Shown: piece after piece, positions 17,182 through 25,396 of the stretch
Position numbering within the stretch: the stretch's first letter is position 1
Layout: each line of letters opens with the position of its first letter
Source of the DNA: Chthonomonadaceae bacterium
GTDB taxonomy: Bacteria; Armatimonadota; Chthonomonadetes; Chthonomonadales; Chthonomonadaceae
Length of the DNA stretch: 32,085 nt
Direction of reading: 5' to 3'
Assembly: GCA_027450145.1 (NCBI GenBank)
Contig: DAIDKH010000017.1
Location: 29,716 to 61,800, forward strand
Program-made: the position numbers and the translations under genes
The notes under the pieces: model-generated
Seen by the model: only the letters and a program-made list of their open reading frames with translations
Databases searched by the model: none
Told to the model about the DNA's origin: nothing

Positions 17182-20100
17182 CTAGCGCAGCAGTGTAACA
17201 TTCGCTTTATCATGGGCCAGCGGAATGCTCCAAACACCTCTCACTAGAGGGTACACGACGGCGGTATGCCATTTTACTGCGCGGTTTGCGGTACTGGTTA
17301 CCTGTACCGCAAGTAGGACATTGTGCGTAACCGACGGCCCGCCAGTGATAGCAAGTCTCACTGCACCATCGCTGGTATTGTAGCGAACGCTTTGAAACTC
17401 ACCGACCTTTAAAGTCATCCATAGCCCCAATGGCGCTATAAAAACTCGTCGATGAAACCCATCCCTAGGTGATATGAGAATAGCGTGTCCTTGGCGGGTG
17501 ACGGCGCAGCCAAACCCCAGCCATCCAAACCGGCGGCTGTGAACCACGTAGGAACCATCATTGCGAGCGTAACCATAAAATGCGATGCCGTAATCTGCAC
17601 TAAACGGATCAAACTTCAACACCGCTGGATCCGCGACAAAGCCGTATGAGGCAAACCCGCTGGGGTAGATGTTCGCCATCAGCTGGTCCATGCCGGCATA
17701 GCCCACACGCAGCAGATACAGGTTGGAAGGGTGTCGTCGGAAATCATCAAGTACAGGAATGGAGTTAATGCCGCTGCCGTAATGATTGGTCATTCGTACT
17801 ATCTGGCGATAGTGACATCCATTCACTGCCCCATCCCAATAGCGCCTGGCCGCACCGTTGTATGCCCAGTTAGGAATTAGAGGCATGTAACCTAGAACCG
17901 CATCTACGGTGACCCGTGCTTTCTCATTTGCTCCAAAGTACCTGCACCAGGTGTAGATCTCTTCCTGCCCGGTTGAGTCCCACGGCATCTCACTGCCAAA
18001 CGGATACCTCCGCGTAACCCAATAGCGCTCCCTGGCGTGCATGAATGCCAGCAACTTGTCCGCGCGTGCGCTCCAGCCTTCCACTTGCATATCGTGAATG
18101 ATCTTGGGGAAGATGCTGCCAACCATTAGCCCAAATTGTGCGTATCCTGGTGCGAACTGTTTAATCGCCATTCCTGTTCTGTAAGCATGGTACAAATACC
18201 AGCTCCAGTTATGTATCAGCTTTAGGTCGGGATGAGTACGCGCGATTCTATACATTGCCCAGTAAACGGCCGCGACATGCGGATAGTTAAATGAGCGCCA
18301 GGTTGTTTCGGACCGCGCTTTATCCCACCCCTCCGTAACTGTGTAGTGGTAGTTAGGAAGAAGATTTGGCTGATAGTAGAATAGACTTGCACGAACTGAA
18401 TAGTTCTTGTTTTGCAGGTGACCCCACAGGCATCTGGAAACGTAGAGGTCGAGTAGATGCACCTCGTGAACATTGGGTCGGTTGGCGTTTTTCATGGCCA
18501 TTCCAACCGAAGGTCCAGCACCAATCTCATCACTTAGCCCAACGAACCAGCTGTTAAACCGTTGTAGCACCATACTCTTAGTCGCGCGGTCGTAGCCTAA
18601 AAAGGAGTCCGTGCGGTGAAAGGGGTCCGAAGGGTCATCGTACCACTGGTGCGACGCCATAAACGAGCCGTATCTAGAAACTTGAACCGTTTCTGGTGGA
18701 GTCACAAAGTATTGAATGTTTTGGGTTGCACCATTATTGTAATGGACAGAAATAAGGCACCGTCCATGAACATGAGCGCTAAGCGCGTATCCCACCCAGC
18801 CGCTGGCTATCTTATGCTTGTATGGAGAGATAGATATAGATGCCCGCGGCGAACAATGTATGGATGTGATTTTGTGGCTTGAATGCACAAACAGCTCAGC
18901 AGGTTGGTTTGTTGGTAGAACATAGCCCGGAATACCCACTACAACTGGCCGCTTACAGGCGATCAGCGTATTCTGGATCTGCTGAACGCCTGGAGATGTG
19001 GCAAATCTGAAGGTGAAATCTGTTGATCCGCCGGGCTGCAATATTCGTTCTGTAGCGGGGTTCCACGGCTGCACGCCTCTCCAGTCATGATGAATGTAGG
19101 CACGGGTACAGCACATCCACTCATAAAAGCCTTCGAAAGTGACGCCTCGCGGAGTAGGATCGTCGTAAAGCGGTCGATAGGCCTCCAGTGGTGTTTGGTG
19201 GTCCGGAAGAACGAGCAGAGCCGGTCCATGACCGTTTAGGCGTGTCACCTGCAGGTAACCACCATCTTCTCCAATGCACGGGTCCGCAAAGGAGCACGTG
19301 TCGTGTGCCTGATTGAGGGTTTTGCCAGAGAGGTCGTTGTTAAACACCATGGCCGCGCCAAACGCACCCAACGTAACCGCATGACGGTGTGGATTGTAAA
19401 ACGTAAAGCGCAGCAGAAGGTGGCCGTCTTTAACTAACCAGCGTCGAACAACACGCACAGGGCAGTTACCAGCAACGGTATCTGTTAGATCATAGGCAGA
19501 AACTGCGCCGGCGGAGTGAATTTGCCGTGCAGCAGCAGCGTTGTGCGAGGTGGAAAACGCTCTCCACTTGCCGCTCGCATCCTTCAGTCTAAATGTGCAG
19601 TCACCAAGATAGTAGTATCCTGGACCTGAACGCGATGCAACTCGGTCACCAGGTAAGAAGTTAAAACCTGAACCAACTGGAGCAAGCCCTGCAGCGCCGC
19701 CCGTAGCCTTGAGCAGTGTTAACCTGAACCCTCCTGCCGTTAACGCGGTCACACCATCCGCGAGGTAACCTTCTGCGTCGGAGGGTTTTGCGCCATAGCT
19801 TTTCGCTTGAGAAGTAAAATCATTGGCAATCTGCGCAGGGGAAAGAGCCTCGCCGTAGACCTTCACAGAGGAGATTACAAGCGAACCGGCCTGCTGCGCT
19901 CCGGTGTACTCGTTTTTAAACTGCACTTTGCCGTCTTGAGCGGTTTGTGCTGCAATGGTAACTGGGGCATTATCCGCCGTATTGATAGCGGTTGTGAGCG
20001 AGCCCTTAAGGAGACCATCGTCGTATATCCTGGCAGTTTTACCGTCATACGTGTACGCCAGCAGATGCCAACGGCCCGCGGACGGCACTCCATTCCACCC

Positions 20101-20577
20101 CAGGTCATCACTCCAGTGCGCCATGGCGCCATAACCGGGATTAGCTCCCCAGCCGAATGCCATCAATGAACCGGTTGGCCCACCTCGCCTGCCCCAGGAA
20201 ATGATCGTCTCCTCGTCCGAATCGATGCTTGGATTGAGTGCCCATACCTCAATCGTGCGAGGATGGTCTCCCACCAATGCCTTAGGAGGCATCGGCCCGA
20301 CGAACGCATCGGTGCGGCCATTGAATGCAACACCCACGGCGCCACGCATATGGACAAGCGTTGGTGCCCCTAACGCAGTGAAGGTGAAATCATCTGAAAC
20401 ATCGTGCCAGGTTTTGGTGCCTGGTACGAACTCCTTGGCACTTAGCGACAGTAGAGGGTCTGGTGCTTGCGCTACGGCAGGGGGTGTAATCAACAGCCCT
20501 ATTATCGCAGCGGTAAAAACCGCGAACATTCCACCTAACGAACGCGATTTCAGCAGATTCATAGCCAGTGGTTTCAT
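17182..20577 (-). CDS. secreted LamG-fold + DUF5695-like protein
   Basis: 1131 residues from ATG 20577, with AGGAA about 7 bases upstream lying over the stop of the preceding gene. Signal peptide about 1-37 (hydrophobic AVFTAAIIGLLI, cleavage near AVAQA). Residues about 40-275 form a concanavalin/LamG-like jelly roll (RTIEVWALNP, GRWHLLAYTYDGKTARIYDDG, VKVYGEALSPAQIANDF). The remaining about 850 residues resemble the DUF5695 family of large extracellular proteins: beta-rich first, then a helical (alpha/alpha)-barrel-like part with many aromatic residues (YSVRASLFYYQPNLLPNYHY, WSWYLYHAYRTG), then a C-terminal beta domain. Such architecture suggests a glycan-binding or glycan-degrading enzyme; I assign no activity. 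It is second in an operon with a GDSL hydrolase (9-bp gap). The DUF5695 call is from memory of the family. Confidence 0.78.
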   Translation of the reverse strand: MKPLAMNLLKSRSLGGMFAVFTAAIIGLLITPPAVAQAPDPLLSLSAKEFVPGTKTWHDVSDDFTFTALGAPTLVHMRGAVGVAFNGRTDAFVGPMPPKALVGDHPRTIEVWALNPSIDSDEETIISWGRRGGPTGSLMAFGWGANPGYGAMAHWSDDLGWNGVPSAGRWHLLAYTYDGKTARIYDDGLLKGSLTTAINTADNAPVTIAAQTAQDGKVQFKNEYTGAQQAGSLVISSVKVYGEALSPAQIANDFTSQAKSYGAKPSDAEGYLADGVTALTAGGFRLTLLKATGGAAGLAPVGSGFNFLPGDRVASRSGPGYYYLGDCTFRLKDASGKWRAFSTSHNAAAARQIHSAGAVSAYDLTDTVAGNCPVRVVRRWLVKDGHLLLRFTFYNPHRHAVTLGAFGAAMVFNNDLSGKTLNQAHDTCSFADPCIGEDGGYLQVTRLNGHGPALLVLPDHQTPLEAYRPLYDDPTPRGVTFEGFYEWMCCTRAYIHHDWRGVQPWNPATERILQPGGSTDFTFRFATSPGVQQIQNTLIACKRPVVVGIPGYVLPTNQPAELFVHSSHKITSIHCSPRASISISPYKHKIASGWVGYALSAHVHGRCLISVHYNNGATQNIQYFVTPPETVQVSRYGSFMASHQWYDDPSDPFHRTDSFLGYDRATKSMVLQRFNSWFVGLSDEIGAGPSVGMAMKNANRPNVHEVHLLDLYVSRCLWGHLQNKNYSVRASLFYYQPNLLPNYHYTVTEGWDKARSETTWRSFNYPHVAAVYWAMYRIARTHPDLKLIHNWSWYLYHAYRTGMAIKQFAPGYAQFGLMVGSIFPKIIHDMQVEGWSARADKLLAFMHARERYWVTRRYPFGSEMPWDSTGQEEIYTWCRYFGANEKARVTVDAVLGYMPLIPNWAYNGAARRYWDGAVNGCHYRQIVRMTNHYGSGINSIPVLDDFRRHPSNLYLLRVGYAGMDQLMANIYPSGFASYGFVADPAVLKFDPFSADYGIAFYGYARNDGSYVVHSRRFGWLGFGCAVTRQGHAILISPRDGFHRRVFIAPLGLWMTLKVGEFQSVRYNTSDGAVRLAITGGPSVTHNVLLAVQVTSTANRAVKWHTAVVYPLVRGVWSIPLAHDKANVTLLR

Positions 20578-20586
20578 ATGCGGTTC

Positions 20587-21849
20587 CTATTTGGCAGGCA
20601 GAAAGCGCTCAATGGTCTGCAAAACTAAAGGAGCGAGGTAGGCATGGCCAGCCATGTTGGGGTGAACGCCGGCTCCGTAAAGAGGTGATGCCAGGGCAGT
20701 GGCGGTCTCCGGGCCCAAGTCGACAAGGTGTGTGCGGTGATCCGAAGGATGCTGGTGTAAGTAGCTAGTTACTGCCGTTCGCAGCGCAGCCGCATACCGA
20801 GGACCGTTTGCACCATAGATCTGTGTGCTCTCAATGCCAAACGGAACGGCTACCACAATCTGCGCCTTTGGGGCGGCACGCCGCAGTGCAGGAAGACACT
20901 GAACTATAGAGGCGATCATCCGTTTAGTACCGGCCCTGCTGAGAGTTTCATTGGTACCGTAGTTAAAGAAGATAAGTGAGGGCTCCTGCCTCTCCCCACC
21001 GTAACTTGATATCCTGCCATGCGCATTTAGAAGGCTGCTGGTTCCGTCAATTCTGTTCCACCTGCTTGCAGCATCGTCGTACGCCCAGCGTCCATCCGGC
21101 CCCTTGTTCACCACATAATATCCCGGCACGTCGCCATCGGCGCAGCCCGGACGCACCCAACCGCTGTACCCGCAAGCGCTAATGCACGTTTCGTAGCCTT
21201 GGTAGAGTAACGCCCGTGAGTCCAGCCAACTGTAGTCATCAAGCACGCTGTCACGACCGTTATCGGCCATAATGCCCTCTGTTATACTGTCCCCAACAAT
21301 TAGCACCCACCGCTTGTGTGGTCTTGAAGCTATTGGCAGGGCGCCCTGGCCTAGGGTGATACCCTTCACTTTCAAGACGTTACTGCCTATGCCACCTGCG
21401 ACCCACCTGTGCAGTTGTTGGCTATTACGCAGCCATACAGTAAGAGTGTGCTTGCCTACAGATGGAACGGTGATGGTAATAACACCGTTGTGTGCGGGAC
21501 CATCAGCCGATACGTTATCGGTGAGAAGACCATCCAACGCATAGCTTATATCCGGTACAGGGTTTTGGAGCGACCATGAACTACCAGTCCAAGTTCCATA
21601 CTGCTTCACCGAAAAAAGAATGGAAACGGGAGTGGCCGCGTCTACCGTTTTGAAGGTCACTCTAAAGTACGCACCCGCATTCCATGTTTGTTTGGCATCA
21701 GACTTTACGCCGCTGGACGACCAGTTGGCAGGGCTGAATACAAAACAGGAACTGGTTGGCCGGTAGGTTTGCGCATTAGCGACTTTAGAGCTGACTGCGC
21801 AGAGGGATGCTAGTGACAGGCCAAGTGCAAGTGGAAGAGGCAGGTGCAT
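20587..21849 (-). CDS. secreted SGNH/GDSL hydrolase with N-terminal beta domain
   Basis: 420 residues from ATG 21849 with GGAG 7 bases upstream. Signal peptide to about residue 26 (cleavage after ANA). Residues about 30-165 look like a beta-sandwich carbohydrate-binding-type domain, as in CE2-like or acetylxylan esterases. The SGNH core follows: block I VLIVGDSITEG (Ser188), block III FFNYGTNE (N300) and block V GAGVHPNMAGH (His396). The Asp normally three residues before the catalytic His is Ala (A393). The predicted role is removal of acetyl or other acyl groups from polysaccharides outside the cell. It is the first gene of a two-gene operon with the LamG/DUF5695-like protein. Confidence 0.88.
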   Translation of the reverse strand: MHLPLPLALGLSLASLCAVSSKVANAQTYRPTSSCFVFSPANWSSSGVKSDAKQTWNAGAYFRVTFKTVDAATPVSILFSVKQYGTWTGSSWSLQNPVPDISYALDGLLTDNVSADGPAHNGVITITVPSVGKHTLTVWLRNSQQLHRWVAGGIGSNVLKVKGITLGQGALPIASRPHKRWVLIVGDSITEGIMADNGRDSVLDDYSWLDSRALLYQGYETCISACGYSGWVRPGCADGDVPGYYVVNKGPDGRWAYDDAASRWNRIDGTSSLLNAHGRISSYGGERQEPSLIFFNYGTNETLSRAGTKRMIASIVQCLPALRRAAPKAQIVVAVPFGIESTQIYGANGPRYAAALRTAVTSYLHQHPSDHRTHLVDLGPETATALASPLYGAGVHPNMAGHAYLAPLVLQTIERFLPAK

Positions 21850-21861
21850 AAAGGGCTCCGA

Positions 21862-21947
21862 AGTAAGTTATATTCTTACTGTTCTTCAGATAACTTTGGA
21901 ATACCTGCAAGGATGCCGAAAGCACCTTGGGCTCTAAAGGCCCAGGG
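21862..21947 (-). promoter_or_regulatory. leader region of the GDSL operon: dyad and hairpin
   Basis: AGTAAG (21862-21867) and CTTACT (21875-21880) form a dyad around TTATATT, 13 bases before the GDSL start. Further upstream CCTTGGGC (21925-21932) and GCCCAGGG (21940-21947) form an 8-bp stem (one G-T pair) with a 7-base loop. No T-run is present. The hairpin may be the phoU 3'-end structure or part of the GDSL leader. Confidence 0.4.
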
Positions 21948-22042
21948 AAATAAATAACATGAGCCTGTGCACTGCAGCCATTAAGTAATAGTGCGAACTA
22001 ATTCACCACGGACGAAAAGTTGGTGCGCCTGTTAAGTTAAAT

Positions 22043-22738
22043 CTATACAGTTTGATCGTCCCGCATGGCCGCCGTGGGGGACATATGCTTCAGGTCACCT
22101 GTCTCTATAAAACAGACGCGTTCAGCAATATTCACCACATGATCGCTAATGCGCTCAAGGTATTTTGCAGCAAAGAGCGTGTTGAGCGCGAGCAGACTGT
22201 GGGCGGGTTCCTCCGCCAAAAGATGGGTCAACCGGGTCCGCATACTGTGATACAGGGCGTCTACTGCATCGTCGGAACGTATAACGCGATCCACAAGATC
22301 CAGGTCGTGATGAATAAATGCTTGCAGCGCATCGTGCAGCATTACTCTGCTGAGCTGAGTGAGACGTGGAAGGTCTACCAACGGATGATACATTTCGTGA
22401 GCACGCACAAGTCGTCTGCCGATCTTGGCGATATCTACTGCGTAGTCCCCAATGCGCTCGATATCAGTAATAACTTTTAACGCCGTACCAATGATGCGGA
22501 GGTCACGCGCAACCGGCTGCTGTGTCGCAATTAACCGGAGACACCTCGCCTCAATGTCCAGGTCTAATTGGTCAACCGTGTCATCCCGTTGAATTACTTC
22601 GTGCACCAACTCAAGATCGCCGGTCTCCAGAGCTTCCACCGAAAGGGCCACCATGTTATCGGCACAGGTCGCCATCTCCAACATCTTGTCGCGTAGTGCA
22701 CTTAATTCGGTATCAAAATGAGCTCTGGTCGTCGTCAT
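22043..22738 (-). CDS. phoU: phosphate transport/signalling regulator PhoU
   Basis: 231 residues from ATG 22738, with AGAGG 8 bases upstream. Two three-helix PhoU repeats are visible (about 16-105 and 120-205), each with the metal-binding acidic pattern: ERIGDYAVDIAKIGRR in the first and ERISDHVVNIAERVCF in the second. PhoU links the Pst phosphate transporter to the PhoR histidine kinase and represses the phosphate-starvation response when phosphate is plentiful. Here it stands alone: no pst or phoBR genes are in the window. Length is normal. Divergent from the FmdB-type gene. Confidence 0.95.
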   Translation of the reverse strand: MTTTRAHFDTELSALRDKMLEMATCADNMVALSVEALETGDLELVHEVIQRDDTVDQLDLDIEARCLRLIATQQPVARDLRIIGTALKVITDIERIGDYAVDIAKIGRRLVRAHEMYHPLVDLPRLTQLSRVMLHDALQAFIHHDLDLVDRVIRSDDAVDALYHSMRTRLTHLLAEEPAHSLLALNTLFAAKYLERISDHVVNIAERVCFIETGDLKHMSPTAAMRDDQTV

Positions 22739-22841
22739 ATAAGCAGCCTCTTCTACGGGTACAACCCGCCTTACCTATCTAACTACCCTATACGTATCGG
22801 TAGATTTACCAGATACTCATACGGCAGATTGCGCAATAGAA

Positions 22842-22847
22842 TATAAT
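22842..22847 (+). promoter_or_regulatory. -10 box upstream of the FmdB-type gene
   Basis: A perfect TATAAT (22842-22847) on the plus strand, with no good -35 at standard distance. The implied leader is about 90 nt. Confidence 0.35.
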
Positions 22848-22943
22848 ATTTAACAGAACAGAGGAGAATTCCTGCCCGGCCTCTAACGGTTAGATGCTAC
22901 TGCTGCGAGGATGTGCAGGCTATGCCTACTAGGAGTCTGCGTA

Positions 22944-23267
22944 GTGCCCATCTATGAATACAAATGTACTGAATGTCATCGTAAGTTCAGCCGGCTGGTG
23001 AGTAGTCAGGACGCGGTACCCCTCACATGCAAATACTGCAACAGCACTCACGTGTCTCGTCTAATGAGCCGGTTCGCGCGCCATAGGTCGCAAGAGGATG
23101 CGATGGATGCGCTTGCAGAAAAGCTGGAAACTGCCGACGACAGCAATCCATCTGCGCTACGGCAAATGGCGAAGGAGATGAGCAGCGAACTAGGTGAGGA
23201 GATTAGTGATGAAGAGCTTGAAGGCATTCTAGAGGGTGATGACACAGCAGGAGATGACGAAATCTAA
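22944..23267 (+). CDS. FmdB-family zinc-ribbon protein
   Basis: 107 residues from GTG 22944; AGGAG lies 8 bases upstream, and the N-terminus MPIYEYKCTEC is the family hallmark, so the longer frame from 22911 is rejected. The zinc ribbon is C8-x2-C11 and C29-x2-C32 within the first 40 residues. The remainder is helical and strongly acidic at its end (DEELEGILEGDDTAGDDE). These proteins were named after a putative regulator of methylotrophic amidase genes; their molecular role is mostly unknown. A strong terminator starts at the stop codon. Confidence 0.88.
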   Translation: MPIYEYKCTECHRKFSRLVSSQDAVPLTCKYCNSTHVSRLMSRFARHRSQEDAMDALAEKLETADDSNPSALRQMAKEMSSELGEEISDEELEGILEGDDTAGDDEI

Positions 23268-23297
23268 TGAGGCTGCGTTCCTTGAGGCAGCCTCATT
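23266..23297. terminator. bidirectional terminator between FmdB-type gene and 66-residue ORF
   Basis: AATGAGGCTGC (23266-23276) and GCAGCCTCATT (23287-23297) form a perfect 11-bp stem with a 10-base loop, beginning inside the plus-strand stop codon and followed by ATTCTATTT. On the minus strand it lies just after the stop of the next gene. It serves two converging genes. Confidence 0.75.
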
Positions 23298-23300
23298 ATT

Positions 23301-23501
23301 CTATTTGCTTAACTGTTGTGTGCGTACCAAATACCGGTATATTGCCATTCGCTCATCATTGGGATAAACCCGTAACTTGTTGCTAATATGCAATCCATGC
23401 TGGGCGCACCATGCCATAAACTGTTCATCTGTCATACGGCGAACACTTGCAGGTACATCCACATATTCGTCGTCTCTTCCTTCAACCTCACGGGGTACCA
23501 T
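23301..23501 (-). CDS. small hypothetical protein (66 residues)
   Basis: Not recognised. 66 residues from ATG 23501 with GAGGTG a few bases upstream; a GTG at 23510 would add three residues. The sequence is hydrophilic and looks like a folded small domain: VPASVRRMTDEQFMAWCAQHGLHISNKL, then YPNDERMAIYRYLVRTQQ, probably helical. No signal peptide or membrane segment. It is flanked by strong hairpins on both sides, which supports an independent small transcription unit. Confidence 0.62.
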   Translation of the reverse strand: MVPREVEGRDDEYVDVPASVRRMTDEQFMAWCAQHGLHISNKLRVYPNDERMAIYRYLVRTQQLSK

Positions 23502-23534
23502 CGCACCCACCTCACCTTTCGGCGCTTAAGACTT

Positions 23535-23566
23535 CCTGAGAGCGAACGCGCCTGTTCGCTCTCAGG
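23535..23566. terminator. 13-bp perfect hairpin downstream of htrA
   Basis: CCTGAGAGCGAAC (23535-23547), loop GCGCCT, GTTCGCTCTCAGG (23554-23566). A very stable stem between the htrA 3' end and the start of the 66-residue gene. No long T-run; probably a 3'-end/terminator structure for htrA, or it insulates the small gene. Confidence 0.6.
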
Positions 23567-23571
23567 CCATT

Positions 23572-23590
23572 AGGTCTGAAAAGCAGACCT
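23572..23590 (-). terminator. hairpin immediately after the htrA stop
   Basis: On the minus strand AGGTCTG-CTTTT-CAGACCT begins right after the htrA stop codon: a 7-bp stem with a 5-base T-rich loop. With the larger hairpin just downstream it makes a tandem 3'-end structure. Confidence 0.5.
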
Positions 23591-25153
23591 CTAGTTCACC
23601 AGATGCAGACTGAGCAGCACAGTTTCAACTTGCATACCACCGCCTGGTGTTTTAATACTTCTACGAATTACCACGGGAACCTTAGCATCGGCAGGCAGAG
23701 CGCCAGCAACGTCCGACAACTGCTGAGCGGAGGTAATGGGCTTTCCGTCCATCGAGACGATGACGTCACCCGCCATTAGCCCTGCCATTTCCGCAGGACT
23801 GCCTGGATAAACCTGCTCTACTACCGCGCCGGATTGAATGGATGGACTGATACCAAGCTGGCGGCGTACATCCTGATTGGTAAGATCGGCAATACCTATG
23901 CCCAGCCTACTCTTAGACTTTTGAGGAGTCACAGTAGGAGCGACCTGGTTCATATCGTTGGGCAGATTACCGATGGTCACATTCAACGTAATGTTGTTGC
24001 CATTGCGATGTACCTCGACTGGTACAGTGGTACCCGGGGCGGTGCGCATGACAAGATTTCGGAAGGCCACCTCATCCTTTACTGGCTTATTATCAAAGGA
24101 AGTGACCACATCCTGCACTTGAAAACCAGCCTTGGCTGCGGGTGTACCATCAACCACGGCACTTATCAGGGCGCCATGATCCACGCCATATCGCTGTTTG
24201 TCACCGTAGGTGAGCGGCGCCGGGTCCACGCCTAAGTACCCTCTGGTTACCTTGCCGTTCTCTATCAACTGATCCATGATGTATTTAGCGGAGTTGGCGG
24301 GAATGGCGAAACCGATACCCACATTGCCTCCGCTAGGCGACTCAATAGCCACATTAACGCCTACTACCCGGCCGTAGATATCTACGAGCGGCCCGCCAGA
24401 GTTTCCGGGGTTAATGCTCGCATCAGTTTGCAACAGGCTTGGGTAGTAACGCATTTCGTTGCCCTGGCCAATTGTTGTCTGCCGGCTTAGAGAGGAGATA
24501 ATTCCCACCGTCATCGTATCTTTTAGATCAAATGGGCTTCCAAACGCAATGGCCCATTGTCCCACCTTCACATCATTGCTATTCTCAAATTGCACGGTAG
24601 GCAGGTTATTAGCGTCGATTTTGATAACCGCCAGGTCGCTCATAGGATCCCTATACACCTTGCCAACGTACTTGTGCCCATCGCGCAGAGTTACAGTAAC
24701 GCGGTCGGCGCCTGCAACAACGTGGTCATTAGTGAGAATGTAACCGTCGGAGCGGACAATCATTCCGCTGCCGCTGGCGACCGCGTACTGCTGGAACTGC
24801 GGACCATTGCCCTGGCCCGGATTTGGGAAGATTTGCACATTGGGTGCGCCGCCGGGGAAGCCGGGCATATTAGGAAACTGAAATCCGGGAGCCTGATTAC
24901 CAAAAACCCGCATGGAGTTATTGACTGGCTGCCTGCTGGTAATTGAGACTACGGAAGGCAGCATGGCATTTGCGACATTTTCAAAATCGTCCTGTAAGCT
25001 CACCGTTTGAACTGATGGATGCACCGGCGGCGGGGCATCAGCTTGCCGTGCGCTGCTGCTGCGAACGCTCATAAACTCCAGTGTGCTTATTCCAACGGCC
25101 AGCACCGGTAAGGCAAATACCGCCCATCTTTTCGATTTCATTTTTAGAGACAT
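23591..25153 (-). CDS. htrA: HtrA/DegP-type periplasmic serine protease
   Basis: 520 residues from ATG 25153 with AGGAGA 7-8 bases upstream. An N-terminal signal or membrane anchor (WAVFALPVLAVGIS) is followed by a Pro/Gly/Asn-rich linker (about 85-120). The trypsin-like domain has an intact triad: TNDHV (His144), DPMSDLAVIK (Asp173) and INPGNSGGPL (Ser252). Two PDZ domains follow (about 305-395 and 415-510) with GYLGVDP and GIADLTNQD starts. It degrades or refolds damaged envelope proteins outside the cytoplasmic membrane. The gene has its own promoter with an operator-like dyad and ends in tandem hairpins, so it is probably monocistronic and stress-regulated (inference). Confidence 0.95.
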   Translation of the reverse strand: MSLKMKSKRWAVFALPVLAVGISTLEFMSVRSSSARQADAPPPVHPSVQTVSLQDDFENVANAMLPSVVSITSRQPVNNSMRVFGNQAPGFQFPNMPGFPGGAPNVQIFPNPGQGNGPQFQQYAVASGSGMIVRSDGYILTNDHVVAGADRVTVTLRDGHKYVGKVYRDPMSDLAVIKIDANNLPTVQFENSNDVKVGQWAIAFGSPFDLKDTMTVGIISSLSRQTTIGQGNEMRYYPSLLQTDASINPGNSGGPLVDIYGRVVGVNVAIESPSGGNVGIGFAIPANSAKYIMDQLIENGKVTRGYLGVDPAPLTYGDKQRYGVDHGALISAVVDGTPAAKAGFQVQDVVTSFDNKPVKDEVAFRNLVMRTAPGTTVPVEVHRNGNNITLNVTIGNLPNDMNQVAPTVTPQKSKSRLGIGIADLTNQDVRRQLGISPSIQSGAVVEQVYPGSPAEMAGLMAGDVIVSMDGKPITSAQQLSDVAGALPADAKVPVVIRRSIKTPGGGMQVETVLLSLHLVN

Positions 25154-25171
25154 TGAAGTTTCTCCTAAGCT

Positions 25172-25256
25172 GATGTTTAAGCTATATGACTGGACGCGTG
25201 TATTTCATTGCGTCAGGTTGTTATCGTGATGTTTAAGACGCGCAGTTGTCAGGTTG
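25172..25256 (-). repeat. interleaved short direct repeats in the htrA leader
   Basis: GATGTTTAAG occurs at 25172-25181 and 25228-25237; CAGGTTG at 25214-25220 and 25250-25256 (plus-strand reading). Both pairs lie between the predicted htrA transcription start and the start codon. They may be binding sites or remnants of a local duplication. Confidence 0.4.
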
Positions 25257-25262
25257 AGTAAC

Positions 25263-25306
25263 ACAATTATGGGATAAATTGTATGTTGCACGCCGCAATT
25301 TGTCAT
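25263..25306 (-). promoter_or_regulatory. htrA promoter with overlapping operator-like dyad
   Basis: On the minus strand ATGACA (25306-25301), a 17-base spacer and TACAAT (25283-25278): both boxes match consensus at 5 of 6 positions. ACAATT (25263-25268) and AATTGT (25277-25282) form a perfect 6-bp dyad with 8-base centre that covers the -10 box and the predicted start point, where a bound repressor would block RNA polymerase. Confidence 0.55.
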
Positions 25307-25333
25307 ACGAGAATATCATCACGTTCTGTTACC

Positions 25334-25373
25334 AAAAAAATGGGGCTCCGTGACGATAGTTCACAGAACCCCA
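25334..25373 (-). terminator. intrinsic terminator of the FKBP gene
   Basis: On the minus strand an imperfect 13-bp stem (TGGGGTTCTGTGA with TCACGGAGCCCCA, two mismatches, 7-base loop), followed directly by seven T residues (25340-25334). A textbook intrinsic terminator 24 bases after the stop. Confidence 0.88.
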
Positions 25374-25396
25374 TAAACAGAACCTAAAAGCGAGAT

